From: Victivallales bacterium
GTDB lineage: Bacteria; Verrucomicrobiota; Lentisphaeria; Oligosphaerales; Oligosphaeraceae
Direction of reading: 5' to 3'
DNA length: 64,000 bases
Assembly: GCA_017535315.1 (NCBI GenBank)
Contig: JAFXUD010000002.1
Location: 62,001 to 126,000 of the forward strand
Shown here: positions 19,301 through 28,151 of the stretch, piece after piece
Numbering within the stretch: position 1 is the stretch's first letter
Layout of the letters: each line of letters opens with the position of its first letter
Made by a program: the position numbers and the translations under genes
The notes under the pieces: generated by a model
Seen by the model: only the letters and a program-made list of their open reading frames with translations
Databases searched by the model: none
Told to the model about the DNA's origin: nothing

Positions 19301-20303
19301 CCGCTTTCCTGTTTCAGGCTTCCCCGTGTTTCTGCGTGGGAAACCAGGTACGCTGGCGCAGTTCTCAAAGGCGTTTAACAATGCCTCCATCATCTCTGGC
19401 GAAGGCATATCACCGATTGATGTCCTGGTGAAGCCCAACAGCCCGAACAGCGTGGTGGTGACGCTGACAAACCATCTTGGCACGCCCTTCAACGGGAACT
19501 TGAACGGCAAAAGAGTGGCTATTCCTGCCTCTGGCCACATTCAGGTTTCCCTGCCCAGCAAAAAGGAGATTTCGGCAGAAAAGATTGATTCATACCAGAT
19601 GTCCTTGCAACTACAAGGCGACAATGGCAGCAACTACACATTTCCCCAGAAGTTTGAATTTTTCGCGTCAAGGCACCTCCCTGAGGATGCCACGCTTGAC
19701 ACTGTGGACTGGAGCACACTTCCAGAGGTGGCCATTGCACGGCAATGGAAGCAGCCTGCCAGTACAGGCTGCTTCAAGATTGGCTGGAACCGCAAGGGAC
19801 TTTTTCTCAAGGCAGAAATCAAAGACAGCGTGTTTGTCCATGAGGAGTATCCTGTTCCTGGAAGCCGCTGGAAAAACGACTGCCTGCAACTCTTCTTCGA
19901 TACTCTTGGCGATGCAAGGAGCAAACCGCACGCATGCGATGAGAATGACAGCTCCTTTGGAGTGTTTCCCAATGCCAAGGGGGACAGTGCCTCCTTTTTT
20001 GTCTTCCGTCCTGTGGACCAGCAGTTGGGACTTGGCTCCCAGACCCCACGCAACCAGTCCTTTATCTCTGATGTGCCTTGCCGATTCAGCAGCCGCGACG
20101 GCGTGCTGACATACGAGGTGTTCCTCAAGGCCCCCTATCTGCTGCCAATCAAACTCCAGGCAGGATACTGCTTCGGTTTTGCCATTTTTGCACCAGAGTC
20201 ATCCAAGGTGGATTCCATTAACGGGGCGTTGACCCTTGCGGAAGACGGGGGTGTCACATCCAATCGGCCTCATGTTTGGCCGTTGCTACTGCTGATTGAA
20301 TAA
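16311..20303 (+). CDS. Large secreted glycosidase-like protein with carbohydrate-binding domains
   Basis: An N-terminal signal segment (FELAFVLLSLSVRA) indicates export. The start could be 16311 or the next ATG at 16329; neither has a strong ribosome site. A beta-rich N-terminal region precedes a CBM4/9-like module beginning near NLLPNSSFERGLE and ending with the WIDALQLEEGS pattern. A TIM-barrel region of the GH clan A kind follows, with WLPDGEAIARFP and, about 110 residues later, PVIWSEMMHWGPY, whose glutamates are candidate acid/base and nucleophile. The C-terminal part (WSTLPEVAIARQWKQP onward, with CLQLFFDT) resembles family-9-like carbohydrate-binding modules. The substrate is unknown. 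It converges on the PL8 operon. Confidence 0.7.
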   Translation: MHNKPNMKSILFELAFVLLSLSVRANLPPLPDGKAAKLQQQGRAIRSMPRIEGNSIVCGNKTVTFDLDGRVKFTADGVTLGELYCYYSVTQKNGNKSWYGRFNKELCSFKRNGEVFEWELRRQVENHIWKGADQKVSITPEGLVKVEFTPLAFEHPELQLRDPNNSLWFMLNNRIAVGAKHTFNDTPLIVPEDGQVKFDYSDKQRFNVTFFDGDPEKELKVLCGKNDINWLMARSYPAQHECRFTYVPHKGKTAVICFDIRQGLALESSNELRAGIDFKKIEELELPDGSRRNLLPNSSFERGLECYRLRHTNTNFRWGWKSYRVQGKEYYAGSNALEFDALRAKQYPGDDFRRLNCTHNVTTASLILSPGTYTFSLYAKCTPDNKALVNVWIPNFFSGSIYTTNDRTHIGRLPVSDTWERQCFTFKLDRTRPVEFHLNAACLGEGDCNVWIDALQLEEGSTVSAYDAPAAEGRLLTSEEKNFVNASELVNGRLLITSKPEMEGSVQVRVKNFFSEILLNQAFTFKTDARGIATVALPLDTLPGLGLFIVRADYALDDGSRSFDIHRYARVHYLDNSNPLSRVFCFHYGRPDISSDYPEVLERWKRLGVGSRFFHYSYNKEIFDLEKQYGISPGFCYLFGFTRVNRGKIDGFAIADYDEHQAYLEHNDPKILIRDHNADSNGYPTPEYLERFREAVSKIVAKHPHVTMWLPDGEAIARFPVEWWSKEGTAEQCAKIHALILKAFVDGVHKGNPNALALQDTPCNMRPEGGIAETDLLLTEADKIGCKFDVIGIHPYRSTPENPDLDSDADRFLKMLDKHGYDKTPVIWSEMMHWGPYSIPQLDIDFLRSGSGRSWYGGFLSYDIAKHEKISAAYYARAWLVALKYSSRVVGATAGNHHNNLYMDIMMTPYASQLVPNTLNGLLGDSTFKEDIRFAPYIRTYLFEDAQKRPVATVWCHREQVDDGTADAPVAEADFGQALEGVFDLMNSPREFTAGRFRFPVSGFPVFLRGKPGTLAQFSKAFNNASIISGEGISPIDVLVKPNSPNSVVVTLTNHLGTPFNGNLNGKRVAIPASGHIQVSLPSKKEISAEKIDSYQMSLQLQGDNGSNYTFPQKFEFFASRHLPEDATLDTVDWSTLPEVAIARQWKQPASTGCFKIGWNRKGLFLKAEIKDSVFVHEEYPVPGSRWKNDCLQLFFDTLGDARSKPHACDENDSSFGVFPNAKGDSASFFVFRPVDQQLGLGSQTPRNQSFISDVPCRFSSRDGVLTYEVFLKAPYLLPIKLQAGYCFGFAIFAPESSKVDSINGALTLAEDGGVTSNRPHVWPLLLLIE

Positions 20304-20344
20304 GGAGTTATTTGGAGAATATTGGTAATGTAAATCAATGAAGA

Positions 20345-22180
20345 CTAACTGCGTTTCAAAAAGAATGACTCGGGCGAATCTTCATAGAGGAATACGAGTG
20401 GGATGAAGGCCATCACCCAGCCGCACATAATGCAGTAGGCTCCCCAGTCCATGTCCAGATCCAGGCCATAGTATTCGTCCAGTTGCATGTCGTAAGCGCG
20501 CATCCAGCCGCCGTCCAGTTTTGCAAAGGGGCTGGCTATCTGTATTCTCAGCAGGAAGCGGCGTATCTTCTGATACATTGCATTGACCTTATCCATATTC
20601 ACGGCATGTTGCTTGTAGGCGGGCAGTTTGGTCAGCATTGACAGCGATATGAAGACGAAATTTACGCAGTACATGATATCCGCGATTGAATCCGAGCCAT
20701 CGCCAATCGCGATGCCAGCCTCCGTGTCATTCGTTTTCAGACGAATAGGGCATTCGCGTATTCCGCCGCAATCCTCCTGCAGGTTTTCAAAGAATTCCAG
20801 GATATGGTTGATTCTGTCGGAATAATCCCTGTCTGAAGCATATTGCGCACATGCCAGTGCGATAAAATAGCGGGCGTATGTGAAGTTGTCCGAATAACCG
20901 AATTCGCTTACATCGGGAAAATTTCTGCCGACGCGCTCCACATTGCGCAAGGCCAGATCATGGTACTTTTCATCTGGCAACTGAAGCAGGAAAGAGACCA
21001 TTTCACCGTAGAAGACTGGATTGTCAAGGCGTTGCCGCCCCTCATAGCTGTTTGGGTATTCAAAATATCCGCAGCAAATCGCCTCGTCCCCGAGCCAATT
21101 CAAAAAAGCGTCACCCAGTTTTTCAGCCATGAGCAGGTACTTTTTGTCGCCAGTTGCCTTGTACATGTTGATGATCGCCAGGCCATCCCTGCCAGAATCC
21201 GAGGCCCAGGTCATATTCGTATGGTCCATCCATTTGAACAATCCGTTGGGCAACTGGATGTGGCGGTCTATCAGGAAATCCACCAGATTTCGCCCCAAGG
21301 CGGTCATGCGTGTATCCTGATATTTACTACCTGCGGCTGCGAAGAACGCGCCAGTCAGCAGCGTGCTGTCTGTACGCAAGTTCATTCTGAGTTCAAGGCC
21401 GTTGGACTGTACCATCTCATACATGCCCATGCTTCCATCGGCCTTCCTTAGCATGCCTGAATTCTCATGCCACGACAGAGCTTTCTTTACAGCCTGCTCC
21501 GCATCCGTGTTGCCGCTGGGTTTGATGGATTCGGGGAAAGCCTTCTCGAAGGCGGTTTCGATGACATCGTCCGCTTTGCCCACGAGTTTGGAGAAAACCT
21601 CTACAAAGAGGCGTTTCCAGGCGGAATAAGGCCGCATGAAACATGCATCAAACTGCGATATGTTCATCATCGCCGAAACGCATTTGCCATTTTCCCTGAT
21701 GGTTAGCACTGGAAATTGCGTGTTTCCCTCGCGGAATACGGAATGGGTGCCGATGCAATTGCTGATAACGGCGCTTGTTTCAAACTTCCCATAGTTTTTG
21801 CAGGGGAAATGATAGGACTCCCGCGCCTGCAGAATCATGTCGCCATACAGGACGCATTCCTTGAATAGATACCTGAGTTTTCCCATGGTCTGCATTCCAG
21901 TCAGCCTGCGGCGCAAGTTGTCCTTGGCAAAAAGATTCTCAAAATAGAAGCGCCCGCCCTTGCGAATCAGGGAGAAAAACTCTTCTGTCTTCTCCAGCGA
22001 CAATTCTGGAATGGCATGCTCTCCTTTCTCGTATTGTGGCAGCAGGAGAAACACGGCATCGCCCTCGTCCGCAGGCAATTCCTCTGGGGTGTCATAGACA
22101 AATAATCTGTCATTTGCACCGCATAATGCGGCGACAAATCTCCTGAAACCCTCTGTTCCGCCTGTCAAATAGAAGTTCAT
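20345..22180 (-). CDS. Alpha/alpha-toroid protein with amidotransferase-like N-terminal region, unknown function
   Basis: The 611-residue protein has no signal peptide. Residues 1-200 look like an alpha/beta, trehalose-utilisation or amidotransferase-like fold (FLLLPQYEKGEHAIPELSLE, then GGRFYFENL). Residues 230-600 have repeated helical hairpins with aromatic motifs (NGLFKWMDHTNMTWASDSGR, ICCGYFEYPNSYEG) typical of six-hairpin glycosidases. I do not recognise the exact family. The start codon overlaps the stop of the PL8 lyase (ATGA), so it is translationally coupled and probably acts in the cytoplasm on oligosaccharides released by the lyase. Confidence 0.6.
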   Translation of the reverse strand: MNFYLTGGTEGFRRFVAALCGANDRLFVYDTPEELPADEGDAVFLLLPQYEKGEHAIPELSLEKTEEFFSLIRKGGRFYFENLFAKDNLRRRLTGMQTMGKLRYLFKECVLYGDMILQARESYHFPCKNYGKFETSAVISNCIGTHSVFREGNTQFPVLTIRENGKCVSAMMNISQFDACFMRPYSAWKRLFVEVFSKLVGKADDVIETAFEKAFPESIKPSGNTDAEQAVKKALSWHENSGMLRKADGSMGMYEMVQSNGLELRMNLRTDSTLLTGAFFAAAGSKYQDTRMTALGRNLVDFLIDRHIQLPNGLFKWMDHTNMTWASDSGRDGLAIINMYKATGDKKYLLMAEKLGDAFLNWLGDEAICCGYFEYPNSYEGRQRLDNPVFYGEMVSFLLQLPDEKYHDLALRNVERVGRNFPDVSEFGYSDNFTYARYFIALACAQYASDRDYSDRINHILEFFENLQEDCGGIRECPIRLKTNDTEAGIAIGDGSDSIADIMYCVNFVFISLSMLTKLPAYKQHAVNMDKVNAMYQKIRRFLLRIQIASPFAKLDGGWMRAYDMQLDEYYGLDLDMDWGAYCIMCGWVMAFIPLVFLYEDSPESFFLKRS

Positions 22181-25065
22181 CTATGCTTCTCCTCGGATAG
22201 CTCAATGGTGACGGGTTGGCCGCAATAGACCCCCGTTGGAAGCTGAATGTCATGGAGCTTGTTTTCCCACTCAAGTATCAAAGAGGTTGCCTTGGGATTT
22301 TGCAGCGGGTCGTTTACCGTCACGCGCACCTTTCCGTCTGCAGAACGGTGTAGCAGAATCACCGCAGGCGCATTGACCTTAAGTCCGCCGATTTCACCAG
22401 GTTTATAAAAGACTGCTGCCAAAACGCCCGAACTTGATTCACGTAGTGCTTGAAGGTCAGGGGTCATTGAAAGGATTTCAAAGGAGGGAGATTGTAGATT
22501 AGCCTCAAGACTGAAGAAATCCTTGCAGTGGAAATCCACGGCATACGCATAGGAATCATCCTGAGGATTGCGGCCATGGTCGATTTGAAACATCAGCATT
22601 GGGGCGGTCTTGGGCAGATTTTGGGCTTTTTTATTCCTGATATCGAAATCCAGCCAGCGATCGTTTCGCGTTTCTCCTGACAGGACGCCCCTGCCGTTTA
22701 TAATCCAATAGCCGACACCGTCATGCCATAGCATCTGCGATTCCGTTTTGAAGGTTTCGCCAGGCTGTTGAGAGTTATTCGAAGAGAAGATAGCCTGACT
22801 GCGCCACAATGTCTGGTCGATGGTAGTGGCAACGGGAACGTCACGTTTGCTGGCATCCGTGATGCCAGCACCAATGCAGACCAGCGTTCCATTCAGCCAG
22901 AAATAGGCTTTACGCGCCGTCAGATCAAAGAAATTGGGGTCTGGGCTTGATGAATTCGGCTTCTTTCGTTCCATCTGGTAGCCACAGACGGCATAATTGC
23001 CATCGGTGGCACCCCCTGCAAAACTGTATAATCCCGTATAGGAGCGCCATTTGCTCTCCGTATGGGTGAATTCCCATTGGCGCGAGGTGACGCCTGGTAT
23101 GGCGCATGGTTTCATAAATCCCCTGGCGATTCGGTAGGAATCGAAATGCTTCATGATCCAGGCAGCTCCATCGGACCAGAAATCGGTGAAATGGGAGTCT
23201 GATGGCGCGCATTCGATGGAGAGGACTCTGGAAGAAAGCATGCTGATAGAAACCAATGACTCCTTCTCCCTGCAAAGGAGCAGGTCATTGTTCCAGAAAT
23301 AGCGGGTTCCAGTCGGGAGTTGCTGGACTTTCCCTATAAAGACATCGGCGCAATGTTGGAGCTGCTTTTGCTGTTTTGAACCTTCGGGCATCAGTGCCAG
23401 AAAACCTTGCAGGGTCTTGAGGGGCTTTGTGAAATCATTATATCCTGCCCCCTCGTTGTAGAGCTGTCCGCCGCGTCCGCAGGCGACTGGGATATCCCGT
23501 TGCAGCGTGGCATTTAATTGGGTTGTATTGTCGTTGTCTTTCCATCCTGTTCCATGCCAAAGCAGGGCTTCTAGATAATTGCAAATTGTATTGAAAGCAG
23601 GATCGTCTGTATTCAATGCCCATAAGCTTCCTGAAAGATTGCCGATAAGCTCGCCGATTCCAAGAAAACCGTCCATGGGGTATCCGAAGGGATAGTTTTG
23701 GTTTTTGTGTCCCCAGGCGGAGCCATCGGCGGTCATTCCGTCCAGCCAGAAGGCCGTTTTCATCGTGTTGTAGGAGTTGAGGCTCAAACAGCCTTTTGCC
23801 ACTGCGGAAATGGTATCGAGCATTTTGGGATTGCGGCAGATCAGAGCAGCCCAGAAGGTCGGTCGATAGCTGAAGTTTCCGCCTGTCACGTCGGAGAAGC
23901 AGCCACTGAAGGACTCGACTGTCAAGGCGGGGGCCACGTTTGAATAGAAGGTGTGGAAATAGCACCAGCTGACAGCTTCCTTGAGCAGGCGGTTCAGAAG
24001 GATGGCATCTGGATCGTGGTTGGTTCCCTTTTCCACGGCGTCCATTTCATCGAAGAACACCCGATAGGCTTTCGCGGCGGCGCTGGGCATCAGGAAGGCT
24101 GGGACGATAAAGCGTGGAAGCTCTTCCCGTCGATTGCTTTCCGCCGTAAGCGTGCGGATCAGGCTTTTAAACAACTTTTTTCGGTTTTCCTCGGTTCTGG
24201 GGACTCGTCCCCATTCCCAACGCGTCAGAATCTGCTGGAAAAAAGAACAGCTTTCCTGAATGACGATTTCGTTGATGCTTTCATGCCAAAAATGTCTCTG
24301 ATTTTGAATCTCGACTGCATCCTCGTAGGACAATCCATCAACGGAACCATCGGGATGAATGCGGGCAATCTCTGGAATGCCCTGTAAGTTTTCAGGTGTG
24401 GTCTGCTGGGGCTTCAGCTGGATTTTCAGCTTGTTTTGACGGAGCTGTTCGATTTCCTCCATTTTAACTCTAAAATCTGGATCATTCAGCGTGTCCATCT
24501 TCACTTGTTCCAGCGTATATTCTGGAAAGAAGCAGCCTGACGTCACAGGCGGTACCCACGCCTCTTCGAAATCATAATTCAGGTGGGTTGGCACAAAGCG
24601 AATGTCGTCCAGCACGGCATGGAAATCTGGTACCTCCGTGGAGAATTCCACGGTTTTGATTTTCCCCTGGCGGAGATATGGCCACTGGTTGCTTCGAATC
24701 CTGATGCAGGCGCCACGCCAGCCAATATGAGGCGGTGTGCGCAAATCCCAAATGACTGGCTTTCCCTCGTCGTAGAAAAACGTCACCCTGATGGGTTGAT
24801 TCTTCATCTCTTCGGGAACCCGTATGGCGAACCCAAAACCTTGAAAACTTGCCAAATCAAATAGCTCTTTGTGGGGAGTGAAGGTCAGTTTTGTGCCATT
24901 CCATTCAATGCGTTCCGCATCATAGCCCGACTGGATAATCGGGGCATTGCTTTCCCAGGTCCCAGTTTGTTTATACAGGAGAATATTATCATACTCTTTT
25001 GCCGTCAGCGGCACTGAACTTAATGATATGATCATAATGGTAAAAAGCAGTTGAAGATTCTTCAT
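22177..25065 (-). CDS. Polysaccharide lyase family 8 (chondroitinase ABC-like)
   Basis: The start at 25065 gives a clear signal peptide (KNLQLLFTIMIISLSSVPLTA); the longer in-frame start adds a Cys-rich tail with no signal character. An N-terminal jelly-roll binding region is followed by the alpha/alpha toroid with DGSAWGHKNQNYPFGYPM, which matches the DGTAWRHEGNYPGYSF region of Proteus chondroitinase ABC, and by the beta-sandwich part (GTLVCIGAGI, DSYAYAVDFH). PL8 enzymes cleave uronic-acid glycans such as chondroitin, hyaluronan or xanthan by beta-elimination. The 962-residue length fits. A periplasmic or surface enzyme is expected, within the operon of PHP, propeller and toroid genes. Confidence 0.82.
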   Translation of the reverse strand: MKNLQLLFTIMIISLSSVPLTAKEYDNILLYKQTGTWESNAPIIQSGYDAERIEWNGTKLTFTPHKELFDLASFQGFGFAIRVPEEMKNQPIRVTFFYDEGKPVIWDLRTPPHIGWRGACIRIRSNQWPYLRQGKIKTVEFSTEVPDFHAVLDDIRFVPTHLNYDFEEAWVPPVTSGCFFPEYTLEQVKMDTLNDPDFRVKMEEIEQLRQNKLKIQLKPQQTTPENLQGIPEIARIHPDGSVDGLSYEDAVEIQNQRHFWHESINEIVIQESCSFFQQILTRWEWGRVPRTEENRKKLFKSLIRTLTAESNRREELPRFIVPAFLMPSAAAKAYRVFFDEMDAVEKGTNHDPDAILLNRLLKEAVSWCYFHTFYSNVAPALTVESFSGCFSDVTGGNFSYRPTFWAALICRNPKMLDTISAVAKGCLSLNSYNTMKTAFWLDGMTADGSAWGHKNQNYPFGYPMDGFLGIGELIGNLSGSLWALNTDDPAFNTICNYLEALLWHGTGWKDNDNTTQLNATLQRDIPVACGRGGQLYNEGAGYNDFTKPLKTLQGFLALMPEGSKQQKQLQHCADVFIGKVQQLPTGTRYFWNNDLLLCREKESLVSISMLSSRVLSIECAPSDSHFTDFWSDGAAWIMKHFDSYRIARGFMKPCAIPGVTSRQWEFTHTESKWRSYTGLYSFAGGATDGNYAVCGYQMERKKPNSSSPDPNFFDLTARKAYFWLNGTLVCIGAGITDASKRDVPVATTIDQTLWRSQAIFSSNNSQQPGETFKTESQMLWHDGVGYWIINGRGVLSGETRNDRWLDFDIRNKKAQNLPKTAPMLMFQIDHGRNPQDDSYAYAVDFHCKDFFSLEANLQSPSFEILSMTPDLQALRESSSGVLAAVFYKPGEIGGLKVNAPAVILLHRSADGKVRVTVNDPLQNPKATSLILEWENKLHDIQLPTGVYCGQPVTIELSEEKHR

Positions 25066-25144
25066 GGTATTTTGACTTTCTTTTACACAGCAGCCCAATG
25101 CGGCAAAAGGCATCCAGCATTATGTCAATTACCTTAATTGGGTT

Positions 25145-26467
25145 TTAGGGAAAATGGATGCTGTATAAATCGCATTCCTTCATCTTTATGTGCAGACGGA
25201 TATACATTGCGGGCAATTCAGAGAGTTTTTTGCCGTTCCAGTTCGGTTCCCAGCAAATGCTGTCACCCCAGAACGGCTTCATATCCTTGAAGGCGTATCC
25301 TGGAATCGGCTTTGCATTTTCATCGCAGACTTCCAGCATAATATAACCCCCTGCACTGGTGGAAAGGTTCAGGTCGAGACCGCCTCCACGTCTGTAAAGG
25401 ACTCGTGTCATTATGGTTCCCGTCTGCAAGTTATTAGTGCTTAATGAAACGAATCCATCGGTGCGATATTTGTACATAAGTTTTTTTCTGCCGTGGTACA
25501 TTATCAATTCATCATCGCCATTTTGGACAATGCCCCACGCGATGTAGTTCATACGGTTTAGCCAGCGTTCCTTGTCAAGACCAGGTTTTATCCAGGCGCC
25601 AGGGTAGGGACGTGCAATGCCCTTGCCGTTTCGGGAGAAAACCATTGTCACATCAGTTGCGCTGCCACGGTCGCCAAAGTATCGTGTTGCGGCACCTACG
25701 TAGATATGGGGCGTACGTGTGTATGGGGCAAGCCCGCTGACATACAGGTGCTCTCCCTTTTTATTGACTGTCAGGTACTCTGGTTCACTCCAGTGCAGGA
25801 AATCCTTGCTGGTGACTTTTGCAAAAGAACGCACGCCTTCAAGTCCATCGGCAGTCTTCCAGACGCGGATGTACATGACGTAGCATCTTTCGCATTCGGA
25901 ATAAAAGACCACATTTTGTGAATCCAGCATATGACCGCCGTTTTTTTCTGGCGTGTAGGCTATGATTGGCGCATCTCCATATTGTTGCCAATTGATGCAA
26001 TCGGACGAATAAAAGGCAAAGAGTCCTTTTGTTTCGCGGACACCAGCCACCGCCTTGTAACGCTCTTCGGGCTTGCAGGCAGGATTGGTGTCGTAAAATG
26101 GGACAAAGTTGTGGGTGATGACATTTTTCCCGTACAGTAACGTGTTGGCTGGAACAGGTTTCCCTGGAAAACGGTTCAATTTCGGCAGTTTCCACTTGAT
26201 GCCGTCGGTACTCTGTGCTATGCCGACATATTCCCCAGGGTGGTTGTTATACATCTTCCCCTGGTAGGCGCTGTCCACTTCCCTGTAAAAGAGCCAATAC
26301 TGTTGCGGATCTCTCAGCACCGTGACATAGGCTCCTTCTGGTTTGCTGTTGTCACTGGGCACTTCAACTGGAAAATGAGGCACAAGACTCACATTGCGCA
26401 TCTTGTCAATTATGAAATCGTCAATAAAGAGCTCTCTTTTACCAGTTATGTCATAAACAGTGTCCAT
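25145..26467 (-). CDS. Five-bladed beta-propeller glycosidase-like protein
   Basis: The 440-residue protein has the repeated blade pattern of GH43/GH32/GH130-like propellers: YVGIAQSTDGIKWKLP, FAFYSSDCINWQQYGD, KVTSKDFLHWSEPEYL, with acidic residues early (ELFIDDFIID). There is no signal peptide. Similar proteins are frequent near sulfatases and lyases in PVC bacteria, without known activity. It lies 79 bases before the PL8 gene and after the PHP gene in the same direction. A glycosidase role is an inference from fold and neighbours. Confidence 0.65.
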   Translation of the reverse strand: MDTVYDITGKRELFIDDFIIDKMRNVSLVPHFPVEVPSDNSKPEGAYVTVLRDPQQYWLFYREVDSAYQGKMYNNHPGEYVGIAQSTDGIKWKLPKLNRFPGKPVPANTLLYGKNVITHNFVPFYDTNPACKPEERYKAVAGVRETKGLFAFYSSDCINWQQYGDAPIIAYTPEKNGGHMLDSQNVVFYSECERCYVMYIRVWKTADGLEGVRSFAKVTSKDFLHWSEPEYLTVNKKGEHLYVSGLAPYTRTPHIYVGAATRYFGDRGSATDVTMVFSRNGKGIARPYPGAWIKPGLDKERWLNRMNYIAWGIVQNGDDELIMYHGRKKLMYKYRTDGFVSLSTNNLQTGTIMTRVLYRRGGGLDLNLSTSAGGYIMLEVCDENAKPIPGYAFKDMKPFWGDSICWEPNWNGKKLSELPAMYIRLHIKMKECDLYSIHFP

Positions 26468-26636
26468 AGTGTTATCCTTTTTTCAAGCAGTCAGGTTTCT
26501 GCTGTGAGGGTATGTTGACCTTGCATTTTTCCGCAAAATGGTCGAACTGATGACCTCGTGCAGTCTATCGACATCTCAGAGGTTACTGATCTTGAGTTCA
26601 TTGCGGTGACGCTGGAACTCCTTACGGATGAACGAC

Positions 26637-27698
26637 TCATTCTTGTTCAGTCCAGATCGGGTTTCCGATGGCGATGCGCAGCTTGCGGGTCTCATCGAGA
26701 ATCTCCGCACGCATCCAGCGTGCCGTTTCGGAGACGGGGAAGGAGAAATACTGCATGATGTCTGGCGAGACTTCGCTTTTGAAGACAACTCCCTTGTCAT
26801 CCAGCAACACCATACTGTATTCATGGTCAGCAAAACGGACACTTTCGTGGAAATCTCCAACGGCGAGAAGCAGTTTTTCGTCTTTGCTGAACGGTCTTTC
26901 GCCTCCCATCAGCGTATCTCCGAGAAGCATCCGTATCCCTGCGTTGCCGCTGGTGAAATCTCCGCATCGCAAATGCGGGATATAGGCGGCTCCCAGCTGC
27001 TCCTCGGCATAAATCGTCGTCAGCGCCCCCGTTCCAGGATGCTTGTGTTTATCGCCGCCTGCGCAGACCCAAACCTTCTTGCCTCGCTGAAGCAGTTCTT
27101 CCCAGAGCGGATAATTGTCCATGGATGCCTGGGCATCCAGATCCTCGTAGAAAACTTCTATGCCTGTATAATCCCTATACCAGAAGTCCATGACATCCTC
27201 GGTAACCATAATCTGCCTGGGATGGGGAATCACAAAGAAGCCGCCGTTGTCACGCACCGCATCCATCAATTCGCCGAAACGCTCACGCGTAAAGGTCGGA
27301 TACTTGAAATGGCCTTCGGGAGCACCCCCAAAGTCATATTCAGGAAAAGCCGCCAGCACCTTCTCCAATGAAGCTGAGTTTGGAAACAGCATGTTATAGT
27401 GGAGATTCTTCTTGCTGGCATGACTGTCCGTGATGGTCGTTCCAGGCTCCGTTCCGCAGATGAAGAGCGTATCATCCCATTCGGGCAGATACATGTGCCG
27501 CACTTGACGATGATCCAGAATGGCTGCAAAATCCATCTTCAGTTCCGCCATTTCCTTTTTCCAGACATCCAGCGTGCAGGCACCGTCACTGGTTCCGCCT
27601 GAATCTGAGTGGTCATGCAGTTCCCCGTGAAAAACTTTTCTGCCTTTGTAAGCGTCCTCAAGGCGCTGCTTGTCGTTTTCTGTTGCAAAGTAATCCAT
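26637..27698 (-). CDS. PHP-domain metal-dependent phosphoesterase-like protein
   Basis: The polymerase-and-histidinol-phosphatase fold is shown by its metal ligands in order: HGELHDHSDSGG, FAAILDHRQV, a Glu in CGTEPGTTI, VIPHPRQ, and GGDKHKHPG near residue 240. The ATG at 27698 is preceded by AGGTGAAGA at good spacing, so it is chosen over the in-frame GTG 30 bases upstream. Members of this kind remove phosphate or hydrolyse other esters. The gene heads the minus-strand operon that continues with the propeller and PL8 genes, and a 51-bp palindrome lies just upstream of it. Confidence 0.75.
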   Translation of the reverse strand: MDYFATENDKQRLEDAYKGRKVFHGELHDHSDSGGTSDGACTLDVWKKEMAELKMDFAAILDHRQVRHMYLPEWDDTLFICGTEPGTTITDSHASKKNLHYNMLFPNSASLEKVLAAFPEYDFGGAPEGHFKYPTFTRERFGELMDAVRDNGGFFVIPHPRQIMVTEDVMDFWYRDYTGIEVFYEDLDAQASMDNYPLWEELLQRGKKVWVCAGGDKHKHPGTGALTTIYAEEQLGAAYIPHLRCGDFTSGNAGIRMLLGDTLMGGERPFSKDEKLLLAVGDFHESVRFADHEYSMVLLDDKGVVFKSEVSPDIMQYFSFPVSETARWMRAEILDETRKLRIAIGNPIWTEQE

Positions 27699-27733
27699 GT
27701 TTTCTTCACCTACATTTCTGTTTTGCACTGAAT

Positions 27734-27784
27734 AGAGGCAATTTCAAAACTAGCGACTTTCGCGCTAGTTTTGAAATTACCTCT
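27734..27784. repeat. 51-bp near-perfect palindrome, minimal GAGGTAATT-family element
   Basis: AGAGGCAATTTCAAAACTAG on the left pairs with CTAGTTTTGAAATTACCTCT on the right around a short AT-rich loop, giving a stem of about 22 bp. It has the same ends as the longer element at 48704-48865 but no interior. It lies between the PHP gene start and the broken CesT-like gene, so it could also terminate transcripts. Confidence 0.75.
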
Positions 27785-27798
27785 TAATACCCAGGAGC

Positions 27799-28151
27799 TT
27801 ACGCCTTTGGTTCAGCTTTTCTAGCTTGTTCTTCTTGTTCAAGAACTATTGCCCCCTTAAGTTTGCTCTTGAAGGAAAGGATGGCGTCATCGAAGAAAGC
27901 GTCCCTGTCAATAATATGCTGGAGCACAGGGCGTATTTGCTCAGGCGAGGTATGCTTTTCAAGCAGTTCAATCTGGCCATTCGAGATTTCTAAGATTCGG
28001 CATAGCAGAGAAGGTGTTCGCCTTCGGCGATATGCATCAAGGAGACCTTCATGTCATCCACGAGAAAAGTGCATGTGTCTGCCTCATCCATGGTGAGCTG
28101 CCCTAATCCAGTGTCCTTTCCAAAACGTTCCAGCAATTGATCAAGTTCCAT
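27799..28151 (-). pseudogene. Frameshifted CesT-like type III secretion chaperone gene
   Basis: Read from 28151 the frame gives LDQLLERFGKDTGLGQLTMD, then FLVDDMKVSLMHI and EHLLCYAE, which follows the CesT/SycE chaperone pattern (short acidic protein, LL..G..LGL..L..DE, then a beta-sheet ending LLL.A). It stops after 53 codons at 27990-27992. Inserting one base near 27996 restores an open frame of about 65 codons (ISNGQIELLEKHTSPEQIRP onward) that ends in KAEPKA at 27799, making a product of about 118 residues, normal for the family. CesT chaperones bind effectors in the cytoplasm. No secretion genes are visible here, so the family call is tentative; the frameshift itself is direct from sequence. 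Confidence 0.5.

Noticed and set aside
25066-25113. Longer start for the PL8 lyase
   Set aside because: It adds a Cys-containing segment before a perfect signal peptide, which would spoil export.
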